NCBI GenBank assembly: GCA_030063045.1
Contig: JAQSEB010000049.1
Location: 1,674,001-1,738,000 of the forward strand
Source: Pratylenchus scribneri
Taxonomy: Eukaryota > Nematoda > Chromadorea > Rhabditida > Pratylenchidae
DNA length: 64,000 bases
Direction: 5' to 3'
In this document: in pieces, positions 40,255 to 50,397 of the stretch
Layout: every line of letters starts with the position of its first letter
How positions within the stretch are numbered: position 1 is the first letter of the stretch
Notes under the pieces: model-generated
The model's input: only the letters and a program-made list of their open reading frames with translations
The model's database searches: none
What the model was told of the DNA's origin: nothing
Made by a program: the position numbers and the translations under genes

Positions 40255-40517
40255 ACATTAGATGTTGGATTCAGCCAAACATTAGATTTGAGAGGATATT
40301 TCTAAGTGATTTTTGAGATAAAGCCGAAATCCTAGAGCTTTAGAACTTTAGTTAGATCTTTGATCATTGATCTCTTAGCTCCCTTTTGACGCTGGCCTCC
40401 CAAACGACTACTATGGATATTTGTTTAGATCTTTTAGTTAGATCTTTTTTGATCATTGATCATTGATCTTTGAGATTTGGGGGCTCCTTTCTTACGCTTA
40501 CACCACAATTAACTACT
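40255..40517 (-). repeat. Right terminal inverted repeat of the Maverick, with duplicated tip
   Basis: 40255-40412 matches the left repeat in inverse orientation and itself ends GACTACT. A further ~105 bp (40413-40517) repeats the outermost part of the same sequence (GATCATTGATC and AGTTAGATCT blocks, AGGAGC) and ends ACTACT against the target duplication. So the right end carries two tips in tandem. Confidence 0.8.
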
Positions 40518-41131
40518 TTTGACTCAAAATTAATTGACTTCTAAATATTATTGAAGAGGAAAATTTATAATCCTTTTTTAATTGATTTTTTGGCACTTAC
40601 TCGTTTGAATCAATATGCAAGTCCTCCCATTTGGGCAAAGAAGGAAAAGCTTTTCGCAAATGTTCCCATGCAAATTTATTCATTAATTTTTTTGTCGCCG
40701 GTTCCAAATTTGGCTGACCCATTTTTTGAAGTATTTCACTTTCATTTCGTTCGAAGCTTTTAGCCAATATGCTAGGATTGACACCCGCTTCAGCCAAATG
40801 TTGGAGGACAGTGGCCATATTTTCTTCTGTCACCTCATAGTGCTGACGAAATTCTTTTACCAATTTTTCTTGATCATCCAAATTCATAATGAAAGAAGTG
40901 CCGCTTTCACTAACTTGCTCCACCCATGCCCTCACTTCAAGATTGATGGCACTAGCCTGCCGGCCATGGCTACTGGTGCTGGGCTCATCCCTGAATGCAT
41001 CATTGACTTCTACATTTGGTGTCATTTCTGCAGGACGTGATTTTGGTAGATGTTTAGAATTTTCCTTGATACGCCTTTCAGCTTCTTTGAATTGATTACT
41101 GGCTTCTTTGAATTGACTACTACGGGAACGG
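40513..41131 (-). CDS. Partial host gene of unknown function, 3' end at the Maverick junction
   Basis: Exon 41131-40601 is supported by an AG acceptor and a strong donor (GA|GTAAGT). It encodes a hydrophilic protein with a Lys/Glu/Arg-rich N-terminal part, then WVEQVSESGTSF, EKLVKEFRQHYEVTEENM, and a helical module (VLQHLAEAGVNPSILAKSFE, SEILQKM). The next AG (40541-40542) would give a last exon whose stop TAG (40515-40513) lies within the first bases of the Maverick end. Upstream exons were not found. Its helical module resembles the last exon of the gene at 42464, so the two may be related. Function unknown. Confidence 0.5.
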
Positions 41132-41552
41132 CTAAAAAAATTGTAAATTTTTTTGTCTCGATATGATTCTTGATTAAAATTAAACAAATTCTTACAATTA
41201 CGAAACTGATCAAAGAAAATTCAATTAGGAGTTTCTTTTCCTTCTCATAAAGAGTCTCAAATTGTAATTTTATTTTTTAGAAGGTATTTCCTGATAGGTG
41301 ATTACTATATAATTACGATTTTCTTATAAAATGGAATAATGAAAATCTTCTCGCAGTCTGAATTGTGTGTCTTAACTTTTTGAAAGGAATGCAAAATTCA
41401 AGATATTTAGAAAAAGGTTAACATTATTAATTATTATCCCTCTTTAAAATATTATTTTAATTTGCTTTCACTATTTCGATTTTCAATAGATCTCAAATCA
41501 AGGATCTTTTTTTTGAGGGTAGCTAGTAACGTACTGCGACACTTGCGGAACA

Positions 41553-41881
41553 GACACTTGTGGACGAAACGGTCTATAGCCGATGGTGGTAAAGCTATTG
41601 TGGAATTGTTTATAGGATATTATTAGGCATAAAATTAGCTATAAAATGACATCAATAGTTTTGGCCAATGTTGAATATTCACCGAGTTATGGCCAAAAAA
41701 CCGTTGCTTTAATTGAAATTGCGATTTTGACGGGTTTTTGGTCATAACTCGGTGAATATTCAATATTAGCCTATGTATTTGATGTCATTTTGTATCTAAT
41801 TTTATGCTTAATAATATTCTATAAACATTGCCACTTCAGTTTTACCACGTTCGGCACCAGACCATTTCGTCCGCAAGTGTC
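41553..41881. repeat. Fold-back MITE, 329 bp
   Basis: Nearly the whole element is one inverted repeat: GACACTTGTGGACGAAACGG to GTTGAATATTCACCGAGTTA on the left, mirrored by TAACTCGGTGAATATTCAAT to CCATTTCGTCCGCAAGTGTC on the right. The outer motif CACTTGCGGA is also repeated just left at 41540. No ORF. Confidence 0.75.
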
Positions 41882-41964
41882 GGCCAACCGCTAGCAATTC
41901 GGATTTGGGCGTTCACATAGATATGAAATGAAATTCAATATATCTCTCCCTCACTCCCCCTCCC

Positions 41965-42120
41965 CAGGCGATTGATATTTATTAGGGTTAATTATAATTA
42001 CCCGGAAGCGGGTAATGAAAAAGGGGGTAACGGTTAATGCGGGTAATTGTGGTGCGGATAACGGGTCGGGTAGGCTAACTAAGATCGAAAATTACCCGCG
42101 GGTACTGGCCTACGCGTTCT
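41965..42120. repeat. GC-rich tract with ACCCG/CGGGTAA motifs, possible solo transposon end
   Basis: It starts TAGGGTTAATTATAATTACC and continues with many copies of CGGGTAA or TTACCCG. This is the same style as the ends of the hAT elements here (TAGGG/CAGGG followed by clustered G-rich repeats). I did not find a partner end or a target duplication. Confidence 0.35.
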
Positions 42121-42463
42121 TTGGCATCTTTTGAAATTTGTTTAATAAAATTTGAAAAATCACCAAAATAAATATCATAATCGGAACATTCATTATTCTT
42201 CTAATTCTTAATTATCCAATTCTTATTCATTTCAAATTTTATTTAATTTTCTGCTCAATGGAAAGCAAATGCACTGCAATTTTTTGATAACCTACTTTGA
42301 GCAAAATTAATTTAATATTGCTGGAAATTTTTGCATCCTGCAGTATTTATATAAAGCATTCTCTATTATTGATTTTTTATTCCAAACATTTTGCATTACC
42401 ACACCACCATACATAGTAATTAAAAAATTAAATTAATTTTATATATTTAAATTAATGTAAATT

Positions 42464-43247
42464 TTACATATTGCCACCATGTGAATCGGCATAAATTGGC
42501 ACGTGGCGTCTTCTCAATTCACGCAAAATTGTTGATCCAGATTTATCCATATGGAAAGCTTCCGCCAATTGTTTTTTATTTATTTGGCCATGTTGGTAAA
42601 GAATTACAAGTGCCTGGAAGACATCTTCCTAAATGACTCGTAGTATTAAAAAATAGTAAAATTTAGAGATATTTAAAAATCATTTTAAAAAATACTTACA
42701 TTATATTCAAAATTTCTATTTGATTTCCGTAGGTCAAGAGCTTCCTTTAACCATGGATGTGCCTGTTTGAAATTTTCAATGAGTTCATTCTGCTCCTTCA
42801 CATTAAGCCGTATATCGCGTTGCTTCTGAATTCGAAATAAAACATCACTAAGATCAAATTCAATGGGTTGATTCTGCTCCTCAGCACCAAAACGTTGAAT
42901 TCGAAATGAAGCTTCCGTGCCATCAGCAAATTTAGCTTTCCATAATGCATTTTCTTCTACCTTATTTTCTTTGACCACAACAGGATTTGCGTTTTTGAAG
43001 AAACCATTCCTAAATGTAAATTTAAATATAAAGTCAAAAAAGAATGTATTTTCATTATTATAAAATATAAATTAATATTTTTGAATTTTGCTTACTTGTT
43101 AAAATACCATTTTGGAGCATTAACGGCAGGTCCCTCCCAATGAATTTGTATTTCGTCATTGATCCATTTGATTTTGAGGTGATCGGCCACTAATTTTTTA
43201 AGATCCAATTGTGGGCTGTTTTGCAGTTGATCTCGGGGTGTAACTAC
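42464..43247 (-). CDS. Partial host gene of unknown function, last three exons
   Basis: Exons 43247-43096, 43009-42700 and 42628-42464 join in frame with clear GT-AG borders and give about 208 residues to a TAA stop. The protein is hydrophilic with a WINDEIQIHWEGPAVNAPKW stretch, then EENALWKAKFADGTEASFRI, then a helical part (DVFQALVILYQHGQINKKQL, AEAFHMDKSGSTILRELRRR) that looks like a helix-turn-helix. The gene at 40513-41131 ends in a similar module. Upstream exons beyond 43247 could not be placed. No family recognised. Confidence 0.55.
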
Positions 43248-43249
43248 CT

Positions 43250-45287
43250 TAAATTTATTTCAATTGATTCAGTTAAAATTTTTAAAAGTTCTCATTCTTA
43301 GTTAATTTTATGTTTTATCTGAGATCTGATCAAGAAAGATTGTATATTTTCGGACAAAGTTTCACTTCAGTTTTTGTTAACAATTTTAAAAAATATAAAT
43401 AAATATTTCAGTTCATTCTCCAATCATTTTTCAAACATTTTATATAATATGAAAATATTTATTTGTACATTTGCCAGCTCTCCATCTGATGCTGATCTCA
43501 TTATTCCGGACGACCCCATGACATTGCCAAGAGTCCCAGGTATTGACGGAACGGATAATGACTTAGGCATGATTGACAACCCAGAACCAATTGAGAAAAT
43601 CGGAATTCCATTCGTTAAGATGACTGAATTGATAGCAAAATATATGATGAATATTAAAAAGTTAGTTAAAATACGATGACCCATAGTTGAGTCAATCTGG
43701 AAATAAATTTTTATATTTTATTTTATTTTTCGATTTTTAAGCTTGACATTTTGAAGGAAGGGAAGCAGCTAAAAAATAAATGTAAAAGAGTGAAAGAATC
43801 ATTAATCCATACATATATCAAAGTTTTAGTATGAAATAAGAGTGAAACGAATTGGCAACAACTGTGTCTTTCGAGAAAAATAGTCTTCCCAAAGGGATAA
43901 GAACAATGAAAAACAAAAGAAAGCAACGCTGCTGCTATTGGTATTATGACTTGGCCGGCGGATTTTTAGCAGAGGCGGTGGTTTCCTTCTCTGTAGGACT
44001 TGTTGGGTTTTATCCTCATTTTCAAGTAATTTATATATAAATTGTTTAAAAGATTACGAAAATATTGGAATATGTACAAATTCAGATATCTATGATTTAT
44101 AATTTATAAATAAATATTTAAAAGTATAATAAAATTTTTTTAAAAAAATATATATAAAATATTAGTTTAAATTGATTTGTAACTATTTGCTTTTTCAAAT
44201 TCATTTAAATTCTTTTATTTCTTCCCTTTTATTTTACCTAGCAAGTTTTTTCTCTGTACCCCAAAACTTTTTTCTATGCTTCATTTTTATTTTCAGCAGA
44301 TTAATCTTTTCTTGATTTTCTTCTATTCTTTGCACAAAAAGTGGATGAATGAAATGTTGAAAGGGCCAATGCTCTCTCACGGCATTAAAGCTCAAAAAAC
44401 GATGGGATGGAAAAAAGCAAAAAAAGAGGAAAAAATATTTATGGCAGAATTTTCTAAATAAACTCAACGTGGGGATAATTCAATGTTGTCAGCAGTTTTT
44501 TAGATATTGTAGAAAGTCATTTTAATTTGACAAAAACACTGAAATTGGCAAAAAATTTTTGTATTAAAATGTCGGAATTTTCGTTTAAAATTTAGTCTTT
44601 AGATATGCTAGCCTAAATAATAAGCGTAAACTAAGTTCTGACATTTCGTTTTATTCAAGTTTTAAATAAAACCCAAAAATTAATTATAATTTTTTTTCCA
44701 AAATTTCCATTTATTTAGCCCAATTTAAATTTCTTTTAATTTTTAAAGTTTATCCTTTATTCAAAATCTAGAATTCTTTATTAAATTAAAAAACAATAGA
44801 ATTAATAATTTATAGATGGATTAGCGCACTTTAAAATAGAGGTCAACAAAAATGAATAAAAATTTGAATAAAAATTTGATTTGATTTTGGCAAACAATGC
44901 AAACATATTGATAGAATAATAAAAAAAAATATTTTAATATATTTTCGAATCATTTATGAATTCTGAATTGTGATCGATTCACTTAGCAAATTGGATAGGT
45001 GAGGGTGAGGAATTGATTTGCCCTCCGGCAGAATTGGCACTTTTAATATATTTTGGGAATTGATACTTTCTAAATTTTACAGTTTTCAACATTATCGTTT
45101 AATCAAGCTTTCGTCCGCCCTCTTTCGACTCCTTGTGGAACGGAGTGACTCGAACCTATTTAATAAAGATTATTGCCTCCCAAAATCTGTCCTCTTTCAA
45201 GCCCATCATCCAGGGCTAGGATCTCAACTAGACTGTAAAATGATATCATTTGCAGCAGAGAATCTTCATATGAAGTAGAATTCTTGT
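43250..45287. other. AT-rich spacer, no gene supported
   Basis: A plus-strand ORF at 43449-43679 (about 76 aa, starting MKIFICTFASSPSDA) has an ATG but no family resemblance or clear gene context. ORFs near 43852-44040 and 44234-44467 are weaker. Otherwise I see nothing. Confidence 0.35.
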
Positions 45288-45295
45288 TTCTGAAT

Positions 45296-46090
45296 CAGGG
45301 CTGCCATAATACCGGGGAAACCCGGCATTTCCCGGGTTTTTGATGTCCCGGCCGGGGTTTTGCCGGGGTTTTGAAAGTGCCGGGTTTTTTGCCGGGTTTT
45401 TCATATTTTGCCGGGTTTTGCCATGTTTTTAAATTTTTAGCTAAATTTTTCGCTGCGCGGCCATTTTTGGGTCTAATTTTTCGCTGCGCGGCCATTTTTG
45501 GGTCTAATTTTTCGCTGCGCGGCCATTTTTGGGTCTAATTTTTCGCTGCGCGGCCATTTTTGGGTCTAATTTTTCGCTGCGCGGCCATTTTTGGGTCTAA
45601 TTTTTCGCTGCGCGGCCATTTTTTGGTCTAATTTTTCGCTGCGCGGCCATTTTTGGGTCTAATTTTTCGCTGCGCGGCCATTTTTAGCTAATTTTTCTTC
45701 CAATCAGGGCCCATTTTTAGCTATTTTTTCTCCCTATCAGGGCTTTTTTAGCTACTTTTTCTACCTATCAGGGCCATTTTTAGCTAATTTTTTTCCTTCC
45801 TTCGCGGCTTTTTCTGGCTAAACTTTTTGACGGCAGACCGATTTTTAAAGCTTATGATATCTTTATTTCATAACGCACATGCTCAAAAAGTCAATTAAAA
45901 ATATGCTCAAAAAGTCAATTAAAAATATAAATCTGAAGTAGAAAATTTTTACAAGCTTTTACTAAATTGCATTTTAACACGTTTTAAAAGATGCCGGGTT
46001 TTTACCGGGGTTTTGAAAATTTTTGCCGGAGTTTTGCCGGGTTTTTAGACCCGAATGCCGGGGTTTTGACTTTTGGAGATGGCACCCCTG
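45296..46090. mobile_element. Non-autonomous hAT element, 795 bp
   Basis: The ends are CAGGGCTGCCAT and, inverted, CAGGGGTGCCAT. The flanks are a perfect 8-bp duplication, TTCTGAAT, at 45288-45295 and 46091-46098. Both subterminal regions are packed with GCCGGGTTTT and CCGGGGTTTT repeats. The centre (about 45435-45690) has eight tandem copies of a ~31-bp unit (TTTTTCGCTGCGCGGCCATT plus TTTGGGTCTAA). No transposase. Confidence 0.92.
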
Positions 46091-46099
46091 TTCTGAATA

Positions 46100-47160
46100 T
46101 GGCAATGCCCCATATTTGCTTTTCATAATCTCCATTATTTTTCATAGACCATTTTATATAATGAAGATATTTATTTGTAAATTTATATTCGTTCGAATAA
46201 ATATGTAAATGAAAAATAATATTGAAGGTTGTATTTTATTTTGTTATCATATATATGAATACGAATTAAAAAATAGACTTTTGGTATATGAATTCCAAAA
46301 ATTGACTTTTGGTAATAACAATGAATTCCAAAAAATAATTAGGTTTTATTAATTTTAGTAAACTTTTTTACTTAATTTGATGAAATGAATGTCATATTAA
46401 GGATTAGAATAATATTTAGGTTATGGATAGTCGTCAAAATTCGGAGCATGGAATTTAGTTGGAGGGTAAGCTAGATTTCAGAATGTGTTTTAGTTTATGG
46501 CGCATCAGGGTGGGATGGACATTTTCTTATAATAAATTTTTTCATTTCAAGAATTTTTCTTTAATTTTTACATTTATTTTCATGAAATATTTTTTTGTTT
46601 GCTGGATGAATTTTACTTTAATTTTGAAAGGTCGTTTAGACCTTACATTGATTCGCTTAAATTCTTTAAGGTCATTTAAACCACGAATGGTTGGCTAAAT
46701 TGCAATTGAGCCAAAAATTTATTTGAAAGATAAGTCCAAAAATTTTCTGAAAAATTCTAATGATTTTATCTAATTAAAATAATTCATGATCTTTTTAACC
46801 AAAAGATAATAATATTCAATGATTTTAACTTTTTTATCCTTTTAAAGAAATAGAAAAATGACAAAGAAAGAAAAAAAAAAAGAATTTGGGAGGGGAAAAC
46901 TTTTGGATTTCGAATTTCGATGAAAAAAAATCACAAAATAAAAACCTCCATGGAAAAGGGAAGATATAATTAACAAATATAATATTGTGGAAAAAAATGA
47001 AAATTTTGATTCAAATTGTCGCCATTTGATATGTGCCAATTTCCATTCATGCAATTTTCAATAATAGTTTATCCCTCTCTTAGAAGTTTTGTGATTATAT
47101 AATAAATTCCAAAAATGCCGAAAGAATAAAAAACATTTTTAAATGCTTGTGTTTCAAAAC
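46100..47160. other. AT-rich spacer downstream of the secreted-protein array, no gene seen
   Basis: ORFs here (for example 46459-46698 and 46842-47054) are short, compositionally biased and without recognisable context. Confidence 0.4.
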
Positions 47161-48469
47161 TCAACAAAATTGCTTCATTCGTTCCAGGGCAATCCATAAA
47201 ACGCCAGCATGCAAATGAGCCTATAAATTAGTAAAATGTATTGGAAAGAGAGCAATTTCAAAAATACAATATTTTACAAATCATATATTTTTAATTTAAT
47301 CCATAAATTCAATTTTTATATAAAAAAAAGCTAACCACTAGGCGCGTTCCGAACAAACGTGTACTTTTTTCATTTCGCCATTTGTCTGGCAAAAAAAGAA
47401 GGGCTTCGATATCTTTCAACAAAATTTCGGTCTTCTCCACTTTCTCAACTTCTTCTAATGCTTTTTTGAATTGTTGAATTATATACTCATTAATGCTAAA
47501 ATTTCGCCGTTTTCTTTCCGTCATTTCTTTAATTGCATTGTTGTATTTTTCAATTATATACTCATTAATGCTAAAATTTAGCCGTTCTTTCTTTCCTTTT
47601 ATCTTTCCTTCGATGTTGGCCATCAGCATTGTGCGCATTTGTAAAGAAAAAATCGTCAAATTTTGATATTTGGACAATAATGTATGCCGTGGATGTAAAG
47701 GCAATTCCTTTTTATTACATGATTATTAAAAATATATACAATTTAATTAATAAAAATATTTACCTCATACATATTTTTTCCATTTTCTTTAATTTTTTCC
47801 TCCATTTCACTAAAAATTAATATTTTTACGAATCAATAAAAAATTTTCAATAATTTTTCGGCAAATTAAATATTTCCTAATTATTAAAATTTTAATTTTA
47901 TTTTCAAAATTTACTTGAAGCCCTTATATGTTTGGCCCAAGACAATTTCCATTTTCAATATATCAATAAATTCATTCATATATTTCTTCAATTCCTCGAT
48001 TTTCTCAGTTTTACTACTGTCATACATTATAATAATTGTTTTCATTTTATTCAGAACATTAAAAAAGGCAATGACATCATTTTTATTTTCAAAAGTTGAC
48101 GGTTCGTTAATCTAATAATAATTTAAAAATATATATTTATACATAATCATATTTTACACTCACTTTGGAATTTTCTTCAAATTTAAGCCATTTCGCAATT
48201 TTCTCAAGCAATTTAATTTTTTTCGTAATATAGTCAATAAATTCTGATTTGGAAACAATCCATTCAAAGTCATAATATTGACGATCCAAATTTGTTTTGA
48301 ATTCCACTCTCTTCTCTTCATTTTTCATGTAATCCAGAAATTCTTCACAACTTTCCGGTAATTTTTCTTCCATCTCCTTATCCTCACCAGCAGCAGCAGG
48401 GATTGCATTTAATATTTCAAATAAAAAGATGGATGTAATAAAAATAGTAAACAATACTTTAGAGTACAT
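47161..48469 (-). CDS. Secreted protein of the four-gene tandem family, copy 1, 326 aa
   Basis: Five exons: 48469-48164, 48111-47915, 47809-47764, 47707-47336 and 47220-47161, all with GT-AG borders and one frame. A signal peptide (KVLFTIFITSIFLFEILNA) follows the ATG. Exon 2 ends with the family block KKYMNEFIDILKMEIVLGQ and TYKGF. Exon 3 is short (15 codons). Exon 4 holds two copies of RNFSINEYII-like sequence 30 residues apart, a feature of this copy only. Exon 5 encodes the family C-terminus HAGVLWIALERMKQFC. It is the most diverged of the four. Function is unknown; a signal peptide without a membrane segment suggests export. A 64-bp perfect hairpin lies just upstream. Confidence 0.78.
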
Positions 48470-48502
48470 CGCATATCCCAATTTGAATGTATTTATGTAT
48501 GT

Positions 48503-48566
48503 GTTACGGCCAAAAGTGGAAATCGGCCAAAACTGGTTTTGGCCGATTTCCACTTTTGGCCGTAAC
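48503..48566. repeat. Perfect 64-bp palindrome upstream of copy 1
   Basis: Arms of 31 bp (GTTACGGCCAAAAGTGGAAA continuing to CGGCCAAAAC) face each other with a 2-bp centre and no mismatch. The GGCCAAAA motif occurs four times. It lies 34 bases before the ATG at 48469, so it would fold in the 5' leader or promoter. Confidence 0.85.
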
Positions 48567-48589
48567 ATATGTATATGTATTCTTTATCT

Positions 48590-49250
48590 TAATTAAAATG
48601 TATAAATTTTATGCACAATAAGTTATTAATTGAAAATATCTCATATTTTAAAATAATAATTACAAAAAAAACCCTAAAATGAAATATAATTCATATACTT
48701 AATACTTCTAATTTTTGTCCTCAATATTCGGGTTTGTCAGTTTAATTATAGTCGTTTAGATTTAGATCTTAACAGGTGTTAGGTATTTTGTTTTCCAATA
48801 TAACCATAAAAATCAAAAATTGTTTTTTAGAATAAAGTAAATAATTAAAACTGAATTAGGGGATTTAAACAAGCAGGTGGATTTTATAATGAAATAAGGG
48901 ATGGGGATTAGGAAAAGTGTCGGAGGCACAGAATCGGGCGATTTTATGATTTGAATTTGAGTTCGAGGCTATTGAGTGAATTAATGAATGATTTTCCCTA
49001 TTGAAGTGAAAAAGCTTTTATAGAAACATTTTGTGCATGGATGACATCAAATTCTGAAGAACTTTGTACGGAAAAGAAAAAAAGCATGATCTTGGCCAAA
49101 ATACTGGGCCAAATTGTACGGAAAAAGAATGATCATGGCCAAAACATGGGCCAAATTGTACGGAAAAAGAATGATCCTGATCAAATATTTTATTGGGGTA
49201 TCTTCTGACATCATATTTGATTTAAAATCAAAACAGTGGAAATTAATATC
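48590..49250. other. Spacer between copy 1 and the minisatellite
   Basis: No gene. 49065-49190 has three imperfect copies of a unit with TTGTACGGAAAAAGAATGAT and GGCCAAAA. Confidence 0.45.
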
Positions 49251-49254
49251 AGAA

Positions 49255-49885
49255 AACAGGCGGAATTGGGTAATTATAATCAGAACATACAAAATTATAA
49301 TCAGAACGGGACAGAATTATAATCAGAACAGGCGGAATTATTAAAATCAGAACAGGCGGAATTATTAAAATCAGAATAGTCGGAATTATTAAAATCAGAA
49401 CAGGCGGAATTATTAAAATCAGAACAGGCGGAATTATAAAAATCAGAACAGGCGGAATTATTAAAATCAGAACAGGCAGAATTATTAAAATCAGAATAAT
49501 CGGAATTATTAAAATCAGAACAGGCGGAATTATTAAAATCAGAACAGGCGGAATTATAAAAATCAGAACAGGCGGAATTATTAAAATCAGAACAGGCGGA
49601 ATTATTAAAATCAGAACAGGCGGAATTATTAAAATCAGAACAGGCGGAATTATTAAAATCAGAACAGGCGGAATTATTAAAATCAGAACAAGCGGAATTA
49701 TTAAAATCAGAACAGGCGGAATTATTAAAATCAGAACAGGCGGAATTATTAAAATCAGAACAGGCGGAATTATTAAAATCAGAACAGGCGGAATTATAAA
49801 TCAGAAAAGGTTTAATTATTAATCAGAACAGGCGGAATTATAAATCAGAACAGGCGGAATTATAAATCAGAAAAGACGGAATTAT
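49255..49885. repeat. Minisatellite array, same 24-bp unit as in the PKI intron
   Basis: About 25 copies of GGCGGAATTATTAAAATC plus AGAACA, with decayed copies at both edges (AACATACAAAATTATAATC; AAAAGGTTTAATTATTAATC). It lies 0.5 kb downstream of copy 2 of the secreted family. Confidence 0.93.
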
Positions 49886-50397
49886 TCTTATGGTCACTAG
49901 AAAATGCTCTGAAGTAAATAATTAAAATAAAATGCAACAAAATTTCAAAGAGAATGCCAACTTCTGAGTCGATGCATTGGAAGTTGAATCTATTTCTCAT
50001 GACCATTTTCTATCAAATACATCTTAGTTTCCATGGTCTTTCACACCAAATTTTTGAAATGGAAAAAGATAAATGAAAAAGGTTTTTTCAGCAAATTTAA
50101 AGGATTCTTCCGATTTTCATTCACAAAATTTACTTTATACCTTTTATAACCAATCGTTTTAGGAAGAAGATAACAAATTCGAATTTATGCAACTTCCAAA
50201 ATATTTGATCACATTAATCTTGGCGGTTCGAATTTTTTGTGAATATATGATTTCAGAAATAATTTTCTTTTTCAGAACGAGTATAGACTATAATGAATTG
50301 CAGGAAAAATTTAGTGAGTGGTTAATGAATTTTTTCCGAAATGTTAAAATGATAAAAAAAAAATCACTTTTCTTTCAAATCAATCTTCATTCTTCAA

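Larger units (their letters stand above)
17047..40517. mobile_element. Maverick/Polinton virus-like transposon, 23,471 bp, apparently complete
   Basis: The element begins AGTAGTCATTTG and ends, inverted, AGTAGTTAATTG, between two copies of TTTGAC. The inverted repeats extend about 170 bp. Inside are all the core Maverick genes: protein-primed DNA polymerase B, integrase with chromodomain, packaging ATPase, adenain-like protease and major capsid protein, plus other virion-type proteins. The replication and cargo genes are mostly on the plus strand at the left, and the morphogenesis genes are on the minus strand at the right. None of the core genes shows a frameshift or early stop. Confidence 0.95.

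Noticed and set aside
17041..40412. Right Maverick boundary at the inner GACTACT (40412)
   Set aside because: The six bases outside it (ATGGAT) do not match the left flank, while those outside 40517 do (TTTGAC).
43449..43679. Possible small gene on the plus strand
   Set aside because: ATG present, but no signal peptide, no motif and no splice or promoter support.
44234..44467. Minus-strand ORF containing RIEENQEKIN, like exon 3 of the secreted family
   Set aside because: Too short a match, and no neighbouring exon 2, 4 or 5 found, so a fifth relic copy is not supported.
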